Source of the DNA: CBDFHB01 sp965250115
Lineage (GTDB): Bacteria > Acidobacteriota > Vicinamibacteria > Marinacidobacterales > SMYC01
DNA length: 64,000 nucleotides
Assembly: GCA_965250115.1 (NCBI GenBank)
Contig: CBDFNJ010000002.1
Location: forward strand, 2,108,001-2,172,000
Direction of reading: 5' to 3'
Of the stretch, positions 25,874 through 35,005 are shown in pieces. The notes under the pieces were generated by a model. That model was given only the letters and a program-made list of their open reading frames with translations, searched no databases and had not been told where the DNA came from. A program made the translations under genes and the position numbers. Each line of letters opens with the position of its first letter. Within the stretch, counting starts at the first letter, position 1.

Positions 25874-26899
25874 ATGAACTTCCGTTCTGTTTTCACCGTT
25901 TTTTCCAACGAGCTAGCCATCGATCTCGGCACGGCGAATACCCTCGTCTTCGCGAAGGGCAAGGGGATCGTCGTTTCGGAACCCTCCATCGTGGTCATCA
26001 ATGACGTAACGACCAAAGTGGAAGCGGTCGGCAAGGAAGCCAAGGAAATGCTTGGCCGCACTCCCGGCAAGATCACGGCAATCCGCCCCATGAAAGACGG
26101 TGTCATCGCGGACTTCGAAGTCACCGAGAAGATGCTGGCCCACTTCATCCAGAAGGCGCACAACCGCAAGGTATGGGTGGCGCCGCGAATCGTGATCGGC
26201 ATCCCTTCGGAGATCACGCAAGTGGAGAAACGCGCGGTCAAGGACAGCGCGCTGAGGGCCAAGGCGAGCGAAGTCTTCCTGGTGGATCAAGCGATGGCAG
26301 CGGCCATCGGCGCAGGTCTTCCGGTGACCGAGCCGTCGGGCAACATGGTCGTCGACATCGGCGGAGGAACCACGGATATAGCCGTCATCTCGATGGCCGG
26401 TATCGTCTATAGCAGTTCGGTGCGCGTTGCCGGAAACGAGATGGACGAAGCCATCATCAAGTACCTCCGCAAAAAGTACAACCTCTTGATCGGGGAGCGA
26501 ACCGCGGAACAGGTCAAGATGGAGATCGGCTCGGCCTATCCGCTCGACAAGCCCATGACGATGGAGATCAAGGGCCGGAATCTCATCGAGGGCATCCCGA
26601 AAACTCTCGTCGTCACGGACGAAGAGATTCGCGAGGCTCTCGAGGAGACGGTGGCCATTCTACTGAACGCCGTCCGGGTCGCTCTCGAGCGGACGCCGCC
26701 CGAGTTGTCGGCGGACATCGTCGATCGCGGCATCGTGCTCACTGGTGGCGGCGCGCTCTTGAAGAACTTCGACAAGAGACTCCGAGAAGAGACCGGCCTT
26801 CCCGTATCCGTGGGCGAAGACCCGTTGTCGTCCGTCGTACTCGGCGCGGGGCGGATGTTGGAGGACCTGAAGCTCCTACGGAAGCTCTGTCTCGACTGA
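25874..26899 (+). CDS. mreB: Rod shape-determining actin homologue MreB
   Basis: 341 residues from the ATG at 25874 (MNFRSVFTVFSNELAIDLGTANT); an in-frame TTG at 25838 would add 12 residues that look non-native. Actin-fold nucleotide motifs are intact: IDLGTANTLVF (phosphate 1), VVDIGGGTTDIAVISM (phosphate 2), and GIVLTGGGALLKNFD (adenosine). MreB polymerises under the membrane and positions the elongasome. It is the first of five shape genes in the order mreB-mreC-mreD-mrdA-rodA. Confidence 0.97.
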   Translation: MNFRSVFTVFSNELAIDLGTANTLVFAKGKGIVVSEPSIVVINDVTTKVEAVGKEAKEMLGRTPGKITAIRPMKDGVIADFEVTEKMLAHFIQKAHNRKVWVAPRIVIGIPSEITQVEKRAVKDSALRAKASEVFLVDQAMAAAIGAGLPVTEPSGNMVVDIGGGTTDIAVISMAGIVYSSSVRVAGNEMDEAIIKYLRKKYNLLIGERTAEQVKMEIGSAYPLDKPMTMEIKGRNLIEGIPKTLVVTDEEIREALEETVAILLNAVRVALERTPPELSADIVDRGIVLTGGGALLKNFDKRLREETGLPVSVGEDPLSSVVLGAGRMLEDLKLLRKLCLD

Positions 26900-26928
26900 G
26901 TTTTTTCGCCAGCAACCAGACTTCCAAA

Positions 26929-27810
26929 ATGGCTTCCACGGTGAATACGTCGCTCGGAACCCGACGCGGACACTTCGTCTTCGTCCTCGTCCTCGTGGCG
27001 CAGGTGCTTCTCCTGTCCTCGCAGGTCACGAACAAGCGCGGAGAGTCGGCTCTGAGATCATTTTTCGTCGTGCTTTTCTCGCCGCTTCAGCGGGGCGCCG
27101 AGGCTGCCATTGGCAGTACTCGCTCGACATGGTACCGATACGTCGATCTCCGGGGCGTACGCGGGGAGAACGAACGGCTAAGGGAAGATGTCGCACGCCT
27201 CGAGCAGGCTCTGTGGTTCGAGCGTGACGTCGTCGCGAGCTATCGCCGTTTGAGTGGAGTCCTTCAACTTGCAGAGAAACTGCCCTACGAGCCGATCGTC
27301 GCCGAGGTCATCGGGCTCGATGCCAGCACCTGGTTTCGGACGATAACGGTCAACCGCGGCGCGGAGCAGGGCGTTGAGCTGAACGCACCGGTCGTGGCGG
27401 CGGGAGGTCTCGTCGGGCGTGTGATCTCCGTCGGCGCCGAGGTAGCCCAGATTCAGCTTTTGACCGATCGCGACTGTTCGGTGGGAGCGCTTCTTTCGCG
27501 TACGCGCCTCCGAGGAATCGTCGCGGGAAGTGGGGAGCAGTTGAGCGCCACCGGCCTCACCTTGAACTACGTTAGCAACCTCGAGGATGTCGTTGAAGGG
27601 GAGGTCATCCTTACCTCGGGCATGGATGGCATCTATCACAAGGGCATCGCCATAGGGCGGGTGGCATCGGTGCGAAACGGACCGAGGCTCTTCAAGCTCA
27701 TCACCGTCGAGCCTGCCGCGAGCCTCGAGCGACTCGAAGAGGTATTCGTTCTTCCCGCGGTTGGTGAAATCGAGATCATCGATCGCGTCGACGCCCAAGA
27801 AAGCTCGTGA
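26929..27810 (+). CDS. mreC: Rod shape-determining protein MreC
   Basis: 293 residues: a short cytoplasmic start, one membrane helix at about 10-28 (FVFVLVLVAQVLLLSSQV), a coiled coil (VRGENERLREDVARLEQALWFERDV, about 62-100), then the two-beta-barrel periplasmic domain with VIGLDASTWFRTITVNRGAEQGVELNAPVVAAGGLVGRV. MreC links MreB inside to PBP2 outside. The stop overlaps the mreD start by 4 bases. Confidence 0.95.
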   Translation: MASTVNTSLGTRRGHFVFVLVLVAQVLLLSSQVTNKRGESALRSFFVVLFSPLQRGAEAAIGSTRSTWYRYVDLRGVRGENERLREDVARLEQALWFERDVVASYRRLSGVLQLAEKLPYEPIVAEVIGLDASTWFRTITVNRGAEQGVELNAPVVAAGGLVGRVISVGAEVAQIQLLTDRDCSVGALLSRTRLRGIVAGSGEQLSATGLTLNYVSNLEDVVEGEVILTSGMDGIYHKGIAIGRVASVRNGPRLFKLITVEPAASLERLEEVFVLPAVGEIEIIDRVDAQESS

Positions 27811-28286
27811 GGTTTGCCGGCGTCTTCATCTGCATTCTGGTCGCGTTCATCGTCCAGACGGTCCTCGGCCGCTACTTCACGTTTCTGATCTCTTATCTCG
27901 ATCTCTTCACCGTTCTTGCCGTGGGATTCGGATTGATGCGAGGGCGGATGGTGGGCATGATGACGGGACTCGGGGGCGGACTGCTGCAAGACGCCTTTTC
28001 GGGCGGATTGCTGGGCTTCAACGGCATCGCAAAGACGTCCATTGGCTATCTTGCCGGCGTCGCGGGGCACAACCTCATCATCCGCGGCTGGTCAACCCGC
28101 CTGCTGTTCTTCGCCGTGGCGACGCTGGCTGACAGCGCGATTCTGGCGGGAGTCGGTCGGATCGCCGAGCTTCCGCGGGTGATTGGTGAGGGTGCGGCCC
28201 CCTTGTACCTCTGTCTCGGAAACGCTTTCGCTGGTATTCTGTTGGTCAAGTTGCTCGAGCGGGGCGAGCACCGCGAGATGGGCTGA
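27807..28286 (+). CDS. mreD: Rod shape-determining protein MreD
   Basis: 159-residue integral membrane protein with about five helices (VFICILVAFIVQTVLG, LDLFTVLAVGFGLM, MVGMMTGLGGGLLQDAFSGGLLGFNGIAKTSIGYLAG, LLFFAVATLADSAIL, LCLGNAFAGILLVKLL). QDAFSGGLLGFNG matches the conserved MreD core. GTG start overlaps mreC. It is the membrane partner of MreC and PBP2 in the elongation complex. Confidence 0.93.
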   Translation: MRFAGVFICILVAFIVQTVLGRYFTFLISYLDLFTVLAVGFGLMRGRMVGMMTGLGGGLLQDAFSGGLLGFNGIAKTSIGYLAGVAGHNLIIRGWSTRLLFFAVATLADSAILAGVGRIAELPRVIGEGAAPLYLCLGNAFAGILLVKLLERGEHREMG

Positions 28287-28320
28287 AAATGCCGAACCAA
28301 GTCCGAATTCATCGATATCC

Positions 28321-30168
28321 GTGAACGTTTACGAAGATCTCAGACCGCTCCGATCGCGTCTCGGATGGTGGCGCGGATTGGTAATTCTGCTCTTCGCGGG
28401 TCTGATCTTGCGCTACTGGCAGCTTCAGGTCGTGCGCTCGACCGCCTACGACGAGTTGGCGCGGGCCAACCACGTGCGCCTGGTGCCCGAAACCGCACCG
28501 AGAGGTCTCATTCTCGATCGGGACGGCCGGATCGTGGCGGAGAACCGGCCGTCCTTCAACCTCACACTCGAAGGCGAACACCTGGGCACGCTCCTTTCGA
28601 TCGGAGACCTGGCTGACCTGTCGGAAGAGGAAGCGGACGTCGACGACTACCTCGAGCAAGCGCGGCTGGGCCCTGCGCTGATCAAGGAGGAGTTGCTTCT
28701 GGAAGAGGTCGCACGCATCGAATCGCGGCAGCTCGAACTTCCTGGGGCGCACATTCAGTTCGTACCGAGGCGTTTCTACCCCAACGGGGCGGGCGCCTCC
28801 CACGTCGTCGGCTACGTTGGCCGCATCACCGAGGAGCAACTCGACCAGCAGGCCTTCGAGGGCGCGGAGCGCAACGATTGCGTGGGGCAGGCGGGGATCG
28901 AGCGGGTCTACAACCAGTTCATCATGGGCCGGAACGGTGTACAGCGTTTCGTCGTCAATAGTCACGGGCGGCGCGAGCGAATCCTGGAACAGGTCCCGCC
29001 GATCTGGGGCGAGTCGTTGCAGATCTCGATCGACATGGACCTGCAGCAGGTGGCGGAAGAGGCTTTCGGCGACGATGCCGGCACGGTCGTCGCTCTCGAT
29101 CCACGCAACGGACAGGTCCTCGTCCTCGGCAGCTTTCCAGCTTATGACCCGAACAGCTTTTCGGGCCGATTCGATCGCAACCAATGGCTGTCGCTCGTGA
29201 ATGACGAGAAACATCCTCTGTCCAATCGCGCGATCCAGGGTCGCTACGCTCCGGGTTCGACTTTCAAGATCGTCGTCGCCGCCGCGGCGCTCGAGCAGGA
29301 GCTCGTCACGCCAGATACGGAGATGCACTGTTCGGGCGCGGTGCGCCTGTACGGCAACGTATTTCACTGCGCCCGGGCATCGGGTCACGGGTCCGTGAAT
29401 CTGATTCAGGCCCTCGCCCAATCGTGCAACAGCTACTTCTTTCAGCTAGGGGCCAAGCTCCAGATCGAGTCGCTCGCCCGCTACGGCAAGATGTTCGGAC
29501 TCGGTGCTCCGACCGGTATCGACCTGCCCCACGAGGTTTCAGGCCTCGTTCCCGATCCGGCCTGGAAAAAAAGGGCCCGCAACGCACCTTGGTACGCGGG
29601 TGAGACCGTATCGGTTGCCGTCGGGCAAGGATCCGTTCTCGTGACGGCCCTGCAGATGGCGCAGCTCGCGGCGACGGTGGGAAGCTCGGGCGATATCCAC
29701 CGTCCCAAGCTCTTCCTTCGCCGACTTCCATCGGGCGGCGTGCCGGAGTCCTTTCCCGCCGGCGCGATCGCGCCGCCCACGCGTCAAGTCGGCCTTCGCG
29801 CCGAGACGTGGCGAGCGCTCCAAGAAGGTATGTTCCAGGCCGTCAATGGGGTGGGCACTGCCGGAAGGGCTCGCGTGAAAGGCTTCTTAGTTGCCGGCAA
29901 GACAGGAACCGCACAAGTGGCTTCGCGTACTCGAATCGCCGAGTCCACGGATGCCAAGCGGCCCGAGCACCTTCGGAATCACGCCTGGTTCATCGGATAC
30001 GGGCCGCGCGTGAACCCGGAGATCGCCATCGCGGTGCTCGTTGAGCATGGCGGCGGGGGCGGAGCGGTTGCGGCGCCTCTCGCGCGGAAGATTCTTCAGG
30101 CTTACTTCGACGGACGACAGGAGAAGAAAGAGGATCGTGGTCGAAAGACGACAATGGCGCTCCCTTGA
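28321..30168 (+). CDS. mrdA: Penicillin-binding protein 2 (elongasome transpeptidase)
   Basis: 615 residues from the GTG at 28321 (MNVYEDLRPLRSRLGWW). One N-terminal membrane helix (GLVILLFAGLILRYWQLQV) is followed by the PBP dimerisation domain (APRGLILDRDGRIVAENRPSFNL) and the transpeptidase domain. Catalytic motifs are complete: S313-T-F-K, S368-C-N and K527-T-G-T. It crosslinks peptidoglycan during side-wall elongation with RodA. A longer upstream reading overlapping mreD is open but lacks family similarity. The end overlaps rodA by 32 bases. Confidence 0.95.
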   Translation: MNVYEDLRPLRSRLGWWRGLVILLFAGLILRYWQLQVVRSTAYDELARANHVRLVPETAPRGLILDRDGRIVAENRPSFNLTLEGEHLGTLLSIGDLADLSEEEADVDDYLEQARLGPALIKEELLLEEVARIESRQLELPGAHIQFVPRRFYPNGAGASHVVGYVGRITEEQLDQQAFEGAERNDCVGQAGIERVYNQFIMGRNGVQRFVVNSHGRRERILEQVPPIWGESLQISIDMDLQQVAEEAFGDDAGTVVALDPRNGQVLVLGSFPAYDPNSFSGRFDRNQWLSLVNDEKHPLSNRAIQGRYAPGSTFKIVVAAAALEQELVTPDTEMHCSGAVRLYGNVFHCARASGHGSVNLIQALAQSCNSYFFQLGAKLQIESLARYGKMFGLGAPTGIDLPHEVSGLVPDPAWKKRARNAPWYAGETVSVAVGQGSVLVTALQMAQLAATVGSSGDIHRPKLFLRRLPSGGVPESFPAGAIAPPTRQVGLRAETWRALQEGMFQAVNGVGTAGRARVKGFLVAGKTGTAQVASRTRIAESTDAKRPEHLRNHAWFIGYGPRVNPEIAIAVLVEHGGGGGAVAAPLARKILQAYFDGRQEKKEDRGRKTTMALP

Positions 30169-31228
30169 CTGGCTCGTCATCAGCGGGCTCGTCGTCGCCT
30201 CGGGCTTCGGCCTGCTCGTAATCTATAGCGCGACCCAGGCGGGACCGACGCCGGATGTTTATCAGGCGCAAATTGTGCGTTTGATCATGGGAATGGCACT
30301 TCTGGCTCTCGTGACGCTGTTCGACTATCACAGCATCGTCGACCGGGCCGAGGTCATCTACATTCTTGTCGTCGGGCTCTTGATCTATCTCGTCATCTTC
30401 GGCGAGCTTCGGGCCGGTACCAACCGCTGGCTGGATCTCGGATTCGGTACCCTCCAGCCTGGCGAGCTGGCCAAGATCGGAGTGGTCGTCTTCTTGGCGA
30501 AGTACTTCGACGCGGTGCGCCAGGATCACCTCGGAACATCCGAGGTCTTGATCACTGGCTTGTTCGCAGGCATCCCGATCGTTCTCATCGCGCTGCAGCC
30601 GGACTTGGGTACGGCAGCGACGCTCGGCGTCGTCTATTGCGCGATGGCGCTTCTGGCCGGAGTAAGGCGCCGACTACTCGTGCTCGCTGCCGTGGTGATC
30701 GTGCTGGCCCTACCTTTCGCCTGGAGTTTCGTCCTCAAGGACTACCAGAAGGAAAGGGTCTACGCCTTCCTCGATCCCGGTCGCGACCCGCGAGGCGCGG
30801 GCTATCAGAGCATTCAATCGACGATTGCCGTCGGGTCCGGAGGGTTCGTGGGCAAGGGTTGGCTCGAGGGCAGCCAGAGCCAACTCCAGTTTCTGCCCGC
30901 GCCCCACACAGATTTCGTCTTTGCAGTCGTGGGCGAAGAGTTCGGCTTCGTAGGCGTCGCGACCGTCATCCTTCTCTACTTGATGCTGACGCTGCGCTGC
31001 ATAGAGACCGCCAGGCGCGCCCGCGACCGGCTGGGGGCTTACCTCGTGTTCGGGGTTTTGGCGATGTTCGTTTTCCAGACCGTCTACAATCTAGCCATGG
31101 TGGCTGGACTCGTGCCGATCAAGGGGTTCCCCCTGCCACTCATGAGCTATGGCGGTTCCTCGATGCTGGCAACGATGGTCGGTTTCGGCCTTATTCTGAA
31201 CGTGCGGATGCGCCGGTTCGTCAACTGA
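30137..31228 (+). CDS. rodA: RodA peptidoglycan glycosyltransferase (SEDS family)
   Basis: 363 residues with about ten membrane helices. The GTG at 30137 is chosen because an AGAGGA site lies just before it and VVERRQWRSLDWLVIS matches the SEDS N-terminus. Core motifs: ELRAGTNRWLDLGFGTLQPGELAKI, LIALQPDLGTAATL, DPGRDPRGAGYQSIQSTIAVGSGG, HTDFVFAVVGEEFGF (catalytic Asp region) and GLVPIKGFPLPLMSYGGSSML. It polymerises glycan strands with the PBP2 encoded just upstream. The start lies inside mrdA, so translation is probably coupled. A terminator follows at 31272. Confidence 0.96.
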   Translation: MVERRQWRSLDWLVISGLVVASGFGLLVIYSATQAGPTPDVYQAQIVRLIMGMALLALVTLFDYHSIVDRAEVIYILVVGLLIYLVIFGELRAGTNRWLDLGFGTLQPGELAKIGVVVFLAKYFDAVRQDHLGTSEVLITGLFAGIPIVLIALQPDLGTAATLGVVYCAMALLAGVRRRLLVLAAVVIVLALPFAWSFVLKDYQKERVYAFLDPGRDPRGAGYQSIQSTIAVGSGGFVGKGWLEGSQSQLQFLPAPHTDFVFAVVGEEFGFVGVATVILLYLMLTLRCIETARRARDRLGAYLVFGVLAMFVFQTVYNLAMVAGLVPIKGFPLPLMSYGGSSMLATMVGFGLILNVRMRRFVN

Positions 31229-31271
31229 GCAAAGGACTTGCAGCCTGTGTTAGAGTTGTCACGAGGATTTT

Positions 31272-31294
31272 GGGCCGATGACTCGGCCCCTTTT
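31272..31294 (+). terminator. Rho-independent terminator after rodA
   Basis: A perfect 7-bp stem GGGCCGA/TCGGCCC with a 4-base loop (TGAC) is followed by CTTTT. It lies 43 bases downstream of the rodA stop and should end the mre-mrdA-rodA transcript. Confidence 0.8.
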
Positions 31295-31557
31295 GAGGAA
31301 TGTTCGGAAATTAAGTAGGAGGCTGAGCCCGCATGGTGGGCCGGCTGGAGGAAAATCAGCGAGGGGCTTCTCAGGCTTTGAGCCAGACGGGTTCGGCCCG
31401 CGTGGCGCGCTGGGCTGAGCGAGTCGCTTCTGCAGGACTTCACTATCGTTTGGGCAACCATAAGAACTAGGAGATCATCGAAGACCCCTTTCAGAAGTCC
31501 GCGACCCTCGAGATAACTCCATCCGGACCCCTGGGCCCGTTTTCCGGAACGAGGCTT
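31295..31557 (+). other. Long non-coding leader upstream of RNase G gene
   Basis: 263 bases with no convincing reading frame between the rodA terminator and the RNase G start. Several complementary segments could fold: GGACTTC near 31434 with GAAGTCC near 31494, and GGGCTTCTCAGGC with GCTTTGAGCC nearby. Long structured leaders are known in E. coli rne, where they mediate RNase E autoregulation, so a similar feedback is possible here. I recognise no known RNA family. Confidence 0.35.
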
Positions 31558-33060
31558 ATGTCCAAGGAAATGATAATTGGCCATAGCGCGCTTCAGACGC
31601 GCCTGGCGATCGTCGAGGACGGCGTGGTGTCGGAAGTCGCTTTCGAGCGAGAGCGCAGCCGCGGCGTCGTCGGAAACATCTACAAGGGAAGAGTGAACCG
31701 GGTGCTGCCCGGCATGCAGTCCGCTTTCGTTGACATCGGACTGGAACGGGATGGCTTTCTCTACGTGTCCGATGTCATCGAGGACGAGGATTACCTTACG
31801 GAGGAAGAGGCGAAGATCGTCGAGACGGAACGGGAGATCCGTGCCGCCCGAAGCTCGAGCCAGTCCATCGACCAACTCTTGAAGCAGGGACAGGAAGTTC
31901 TCGTTCAAGTGGCCAAAGAGCCACTTGGGACCAAGGGCGCCCGCATTACCGCCTATGTGAGCTTGCCGGGGAGGCTCCTGGTCTATATGCCCACCGTGGA
32001 GCACATCGGGGTCTCGCGCAAGATCGAATCGGCCGAGGAGCGCGGGCGTCTCAGGCGCCTCATCCAGAGCTCCAAGCAGAAAGGCGGCGGCTATATCGTA
32101 CGAACCGCGGCCGATGGCAAAGAAGACGAGGCCATTTCCGCCGATCTGCGCTATCTGGAGAACAAGTGGGAGGAGATCCGCCAGCGCGCCGAGATGACCA
32201 AGGCGCCCGCTTTGATCCATCGGGACCTCGGATTGGTGTTCAAATACATCCGGGACGTCCTCTCGCCGGAGTATTCGGCGATCCGCATCAACTCTGAAGA
32301 CCTCTTCGATCAGGTGCTGAACTACGTGAGGCAGATTCAGCCTCAGATGTTGCATCGTGTGAAGTACTACTCGAGGAACTATCCGATTTTGGACGAGTAC
32401 GGCGTCCAGTCGGAGATCGACAAGGCGCTTCGCAGCAAAGTCTGGCTCAAGTCGGGCGGGTATATCGTCATCAACCAGACGGAAGCCCTGGTAGCCATCG
32501 ACGTGAACACGGGACGTTACACGGGCGAGAAGCGCCTCGAAGATACGATCACGCGCATCAATCTGGAGGCCGTTCAGGAGATCGTGCACCAGATTCGCCT
32601 GCGCGATCTCGGCGGTATCCTCGTCATCGACTTCATCGACATGGAAGAACGTCGCAACCAGATGAAGGTCTTTTTCGTACTCGAGCAGGCGCTCAAGCAA
32701 GACCGTTCTCCCACGAAGAGTGTCCAGATCAACGAGTTCGGACTCGTCGTTCTGACCCGCAAGCGGGTAAAACGCTCGCTCGAGCGCGTGCTATGTCGAC
32801 CCTGTCCGCTGTGTCAGGGGAGCTCTTGGGTGAAGTCGCCGACCACCGTCGCCTACGAGATCGTCGACCAGGTTCGCAAGACCATGCAGGACTACCCTAA
32901 GGGGATCATGCTCCGGGTACACCCGGAAGTCGCACGGGCGCTGAAGGGCAAGGAAGCTCCCGTCATCGAGGAGCTCAAGTCGATTTTGAAGCACGACGTC
33001 TACGTACGCTCCGACCACAACATGTACCAGGAGCAGTACGAGCTCGTCGCGCGAAAGTAG
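31558..33060 (+). CDS. rng: Ribonuclease G (Rne/Rng family)
   Basis: 500 residues, the length of RNase G rather than the longer RNase E. The S1-type RNA-binding domain (about 38-125) begins GNIYKGRVNRVLPGMQSAFVDIGLERDGFLYV. The catalytic domain has the two metal-binding Asp, D315 (VAIDVNTGRY) and D358 (LVIDFIDM). The zinc-link motif CRPCPLCQG follows near residue 415, used for dimerisation. It cleaves single-stranded RNA with 5'-monophosphate preference, in rRNA maturation and mRNA decay. A short acidic insert (DVIEDEDYLTEEEAKIVETER) lies inside the S1 region, as in many non-enteric homologues. Confidence 0.94.
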   Translation: MSKEMIIGHSALQTRLAIVEDGVVSEVAFERERSRGVVGNIYKGRVNRVLPGMQSAFVDIGLERDGFLYVSDVIEDEDYLTEEEAKIVETEREIRAARSSSQSIDQLLKQGQEVLVQVAKEPLGTKGARITAYVSLPGRLLVYMPTVEHIGVSRKIESAEERGRLRRLIQSSKQKGGGYIVRTAADGKEDEAISADLRYLENKWEEIRQRAEMTKAPALIHRDLGLVFKYIRDVLSPEYSAIRINSEDLFDQVLNYVRQIQPQMLHRVKYYSRNYPILDEYGVQSEIDKALRSKVWLKSGGYIVINQTEALVAIDVNTGRYTGEKRLEDTITRINLEAVQEIVHQIRLRDLGGILVIDFIDMEERRNQMKVFFVLEQALKQDRSPTKSVQINEFGLVVLTRKRVKRSLERVLCRPCPLCQGSSWVKSPTTVAYEIVDQVRKTMQDYPKGIMLRVHPEVARALKGKEAPVIEELKSILKHDVYVRSDHNMYQEQYELVARK

Positions 33061-33070
33061 TCGATCCGGA

Positions 33071-33400
33071 CTACATCGGTTCTGCGGGCGGCTCGTCTCG
33101 CCTTTCTGGATGGTAGATTGTTCTCGGATCGAAAGTGGGATCCGCCTGGAAGGCCTGGCTGAATGCCTCGACCGACTGCGCGTACTCGCGTAGCATCAGA
33201 TGGCTGTAGCCCACGAGATAGAGCGCGTCGGCGCGAGTCGGATCCATGTCCACGAGGCTCGCCAAGGCTTCGACGGTCCCTCGATAGTTGCCGTTGCGAT
33301 ACAGCCGCTTCGCTTGTTCCACTTCGGGGTTCTCTTGCGCGAAGGCGCTTGGAGCGACGAGCACGGCAGCGCATAGGGTGGCGACGAGGATTCGCTTCAT
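33071..33400 (-). CDS. Small exported TPR protein
   Basis: 109 residues. A signal peptide (ILVATLCAAVLVAPSAFA, cut before QEN) is followed by one clear tetratricopeptide pair (AKRLYRNGNYRGTVEALASLVDMDPTRADALYLVGYSHLMLREYAQSVEAFSQAFQADP) and a short proline-rich tail. An AGAGGAG site precedes the ATG. Probably a periplasmic adaptor in a larger complex, but no partner is evident: RNase G converges on it and the GT9 gene diverges from it. Confidence 0.82.
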   Translation of the reverse strand: MKRILVATLCAAVLVAPSAFAQENPEVEQAKRLYRNGNYRGTVEALASLVDMDPTRADALYLVGYSHLMLREYAQSVEAFSQAFQADPTFDPRTIYHPERRDEPPAEPM

Positions 33401-33423
33401 TCTGATTCTCCTCTTTTGGATGG

Positions 33424-34338
33424 ATGCGCGGCGCAGACGTTAGTCTAGCACCCTTGAAAGGTGCCCGCATCCTCGCCGTTCGGGCCGGAGCACTGGGCGA
33501 TACCATCGTCGCCCTGCCTGCACTTGCGGCGTTGCGGCGCGAGGCTGGTCCGGATGGCCACCTCGCACTGGTCGGCGCCGAGCCCTACGTCCAGCTAGCG
33601 AGAAGCGACCGCTACGCATCCAGGGTCTACTCGCTCGACCGAGGACCCTTCCGAGAGGATCTGCCGCGAGTCGTTTCCTCCTTCGACATCGTCGTCGCCT
33701 GGACCAGACACACCCAGTTGAGGGAGGCCATCCTTGCTGCCTGCATCGCGAGCCTCGAGGCGCCGCCGCTCCCCCCGAAAGGCGTTCACGCGAGCGACCA
33801 CCTGCTAGGAACCCTGTCCCCGTTCGGAATCGACGGCCCGGCGCCTCCCCCGGTTATCGGGTTTTCGGCCGAAACCTCTGCGCGGGGGGACGAGTGGATC
33901 GCGAGCCAGGGACTCGGACCGCACCGCTTCGTCGCCCTTCACCCCGGCAGCGGAAGTCCCAAAAAGAACTGGCCTGAGCAACGGTTCCGAGGGCTCGCGG
34001 AATTGGTGCTGGCGGCCGGGTTGGGGCTTGTCTGGATCGCGGGTGAGGCCGACGGGGAAAGCGTCTCGCGGCTCGAGGCGACGGTGCCGTCACCCGTAGC
34101 GCGGCAACTGGACCTGCGGGTGCTCGGCGCGGTTCTCTCCCACGCCTATGGCTATATAGGCAATGACTCTGGCATCAGCCACCTCGCGGCCGCCTCGGGT
34201 GCCGCGAGCGTGGCCCTGTTCGGCCCCTCGGATCCGCTGCAGTGGGCGCCACGCGGACGTAAGGTGGGTGTGGTAGATTGGCGAAGTTCGGCATCTACTG
34301 TGTGGGGAATTGCCCGCGCAGTCTTCGGGTCGTCTTAG
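33424..34338 (+). CDS. GT9 family glycosyltransferase (heptosyltransferase-like)
   Basis: 304-residue GT-B enzyme of the ADP-heptose:LPS heptosyltransferase family. N-terminal ILAVRAGALGDTIVALPALAALR and C-terminal FVALHPGSGSPKKNWPEQRF and YGYIGNDSGISHLAAASGAASVALFGPSDPLQWAP are the family hallmarks; the Asp in GNDSG sits in the donor site. Together with lpxD it indicates LPS core assembly. The first ten residues may not be native, since the first well-conserved segment begins at GARILAVRAG. Confidence 0.88.
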   Translation: MRGADVSLAPLKGARILAVRAGALGDTIVALPALAALRREAGPDGHLALVGAEPYVQLARSDRYASRVYSLDRGPFREDLPRVVSSFDIVVAWTRHTQLREAILAACIASLEAPPLPPKGVHASDHLLGTLSPFGIDGPAPPPVIGFSAETSARGDEWIASQGLGPHRFVALHPGSGSPKKNWPEQRFRGLAELVLAAGLGLVWIAGEADGESVSRLEATVPSPVARQLDLRVLGAVLSHAYGYIGNDSGISHLAAASGAASVALFGPSDPLQWAPRGRKVGVVDWRSSASTVWGIARAVFGSS

Positions 34339-34630
34339 TGCCAATTTCATAGCCAGTTACACATCCCGAGGGGTGAAGCCCTCAACGGAACGTGGGGTTT
34401 TTACTACGTAAAATGTGACACTCGGCTTTAGGGCCGCCGACAAAATAACTGTCTAGTTTTGAGCACACTCTTCCTGTTTCAGGTCGTGATCGCGATATCG
34501 TCTGGCATCACGAGAGCCTGGCAAGCTCCCTAGAAACGGAACATTTGTAGGTCTTCAGCAACCAGCGCGTGTTTGACAAACGGTCCTCATTGTAGGAGGA
34601 TTACGCCTATCAAGGAGCACTTCTCCTATT

Positions 34631-34996
34631 ATGAGACCTACGAGCTATCAGTCTGAAGATCTCGACCGCCTGTTGAGGAAGCACAAAATAGCTACCCTCG
34701 ATGATTTGAAGGCAGTGTTGGGTACCGATGTGGACTCGACCGTCTTCCGAAAGCTCAATGAGTTGGCGTATCGGACAAGCTACTCCCACCGTGGTAGCTA
34801 CTACACGTTGGACGAGATCGCCCAGTTCGATCGAAAAGGTCTTTGGTCGTTGCGCTCAGTGTGGTTCTCGAAGTACGGGACGTTGCTTGCGACGGTAAAA
34901 GCGTTGGTCGCGGCCTGTGAGGCAGGCTACTACGTCGACGAGCTCGAGGACGTGGTGCAGGTTGACGTCAAGGCTCCTCTGTTGAAACTGGTCTGA
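34631..34996 (+). pseudogene. N-terminal helix-turn-helix-like part of the ISAzo13-type element
   Basis: 121 codons (MRPTSYQSEDLDRLLRKHKI...) resembling the winged-helix-type upstream reading frames of ISAzo13-like elements: ATLDDLKAVLGTDVDSTVFRKLNELAYRTSYSHRGSYYTLDEIAQF. A TGA at 34994-34996 stops it at LLKLV. The same frame then continues with EKRLAREQVFGRYLYLATDVSTRKQQL, which belongs to the same domain, so the stop looks like a nonsense mutation (for example CGA to TGA) rather than a natural gene end. Confidence 0.65.
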
Positions 34997-35005
34997 GAGA
35001 AAAGA

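Noticed and set aside
31147..32700. 517-codon minus-strand frame opposite RNase G
   Set aside because: Antisense of a clearly assigned gene, no motifs, crosses the rodA terminator.
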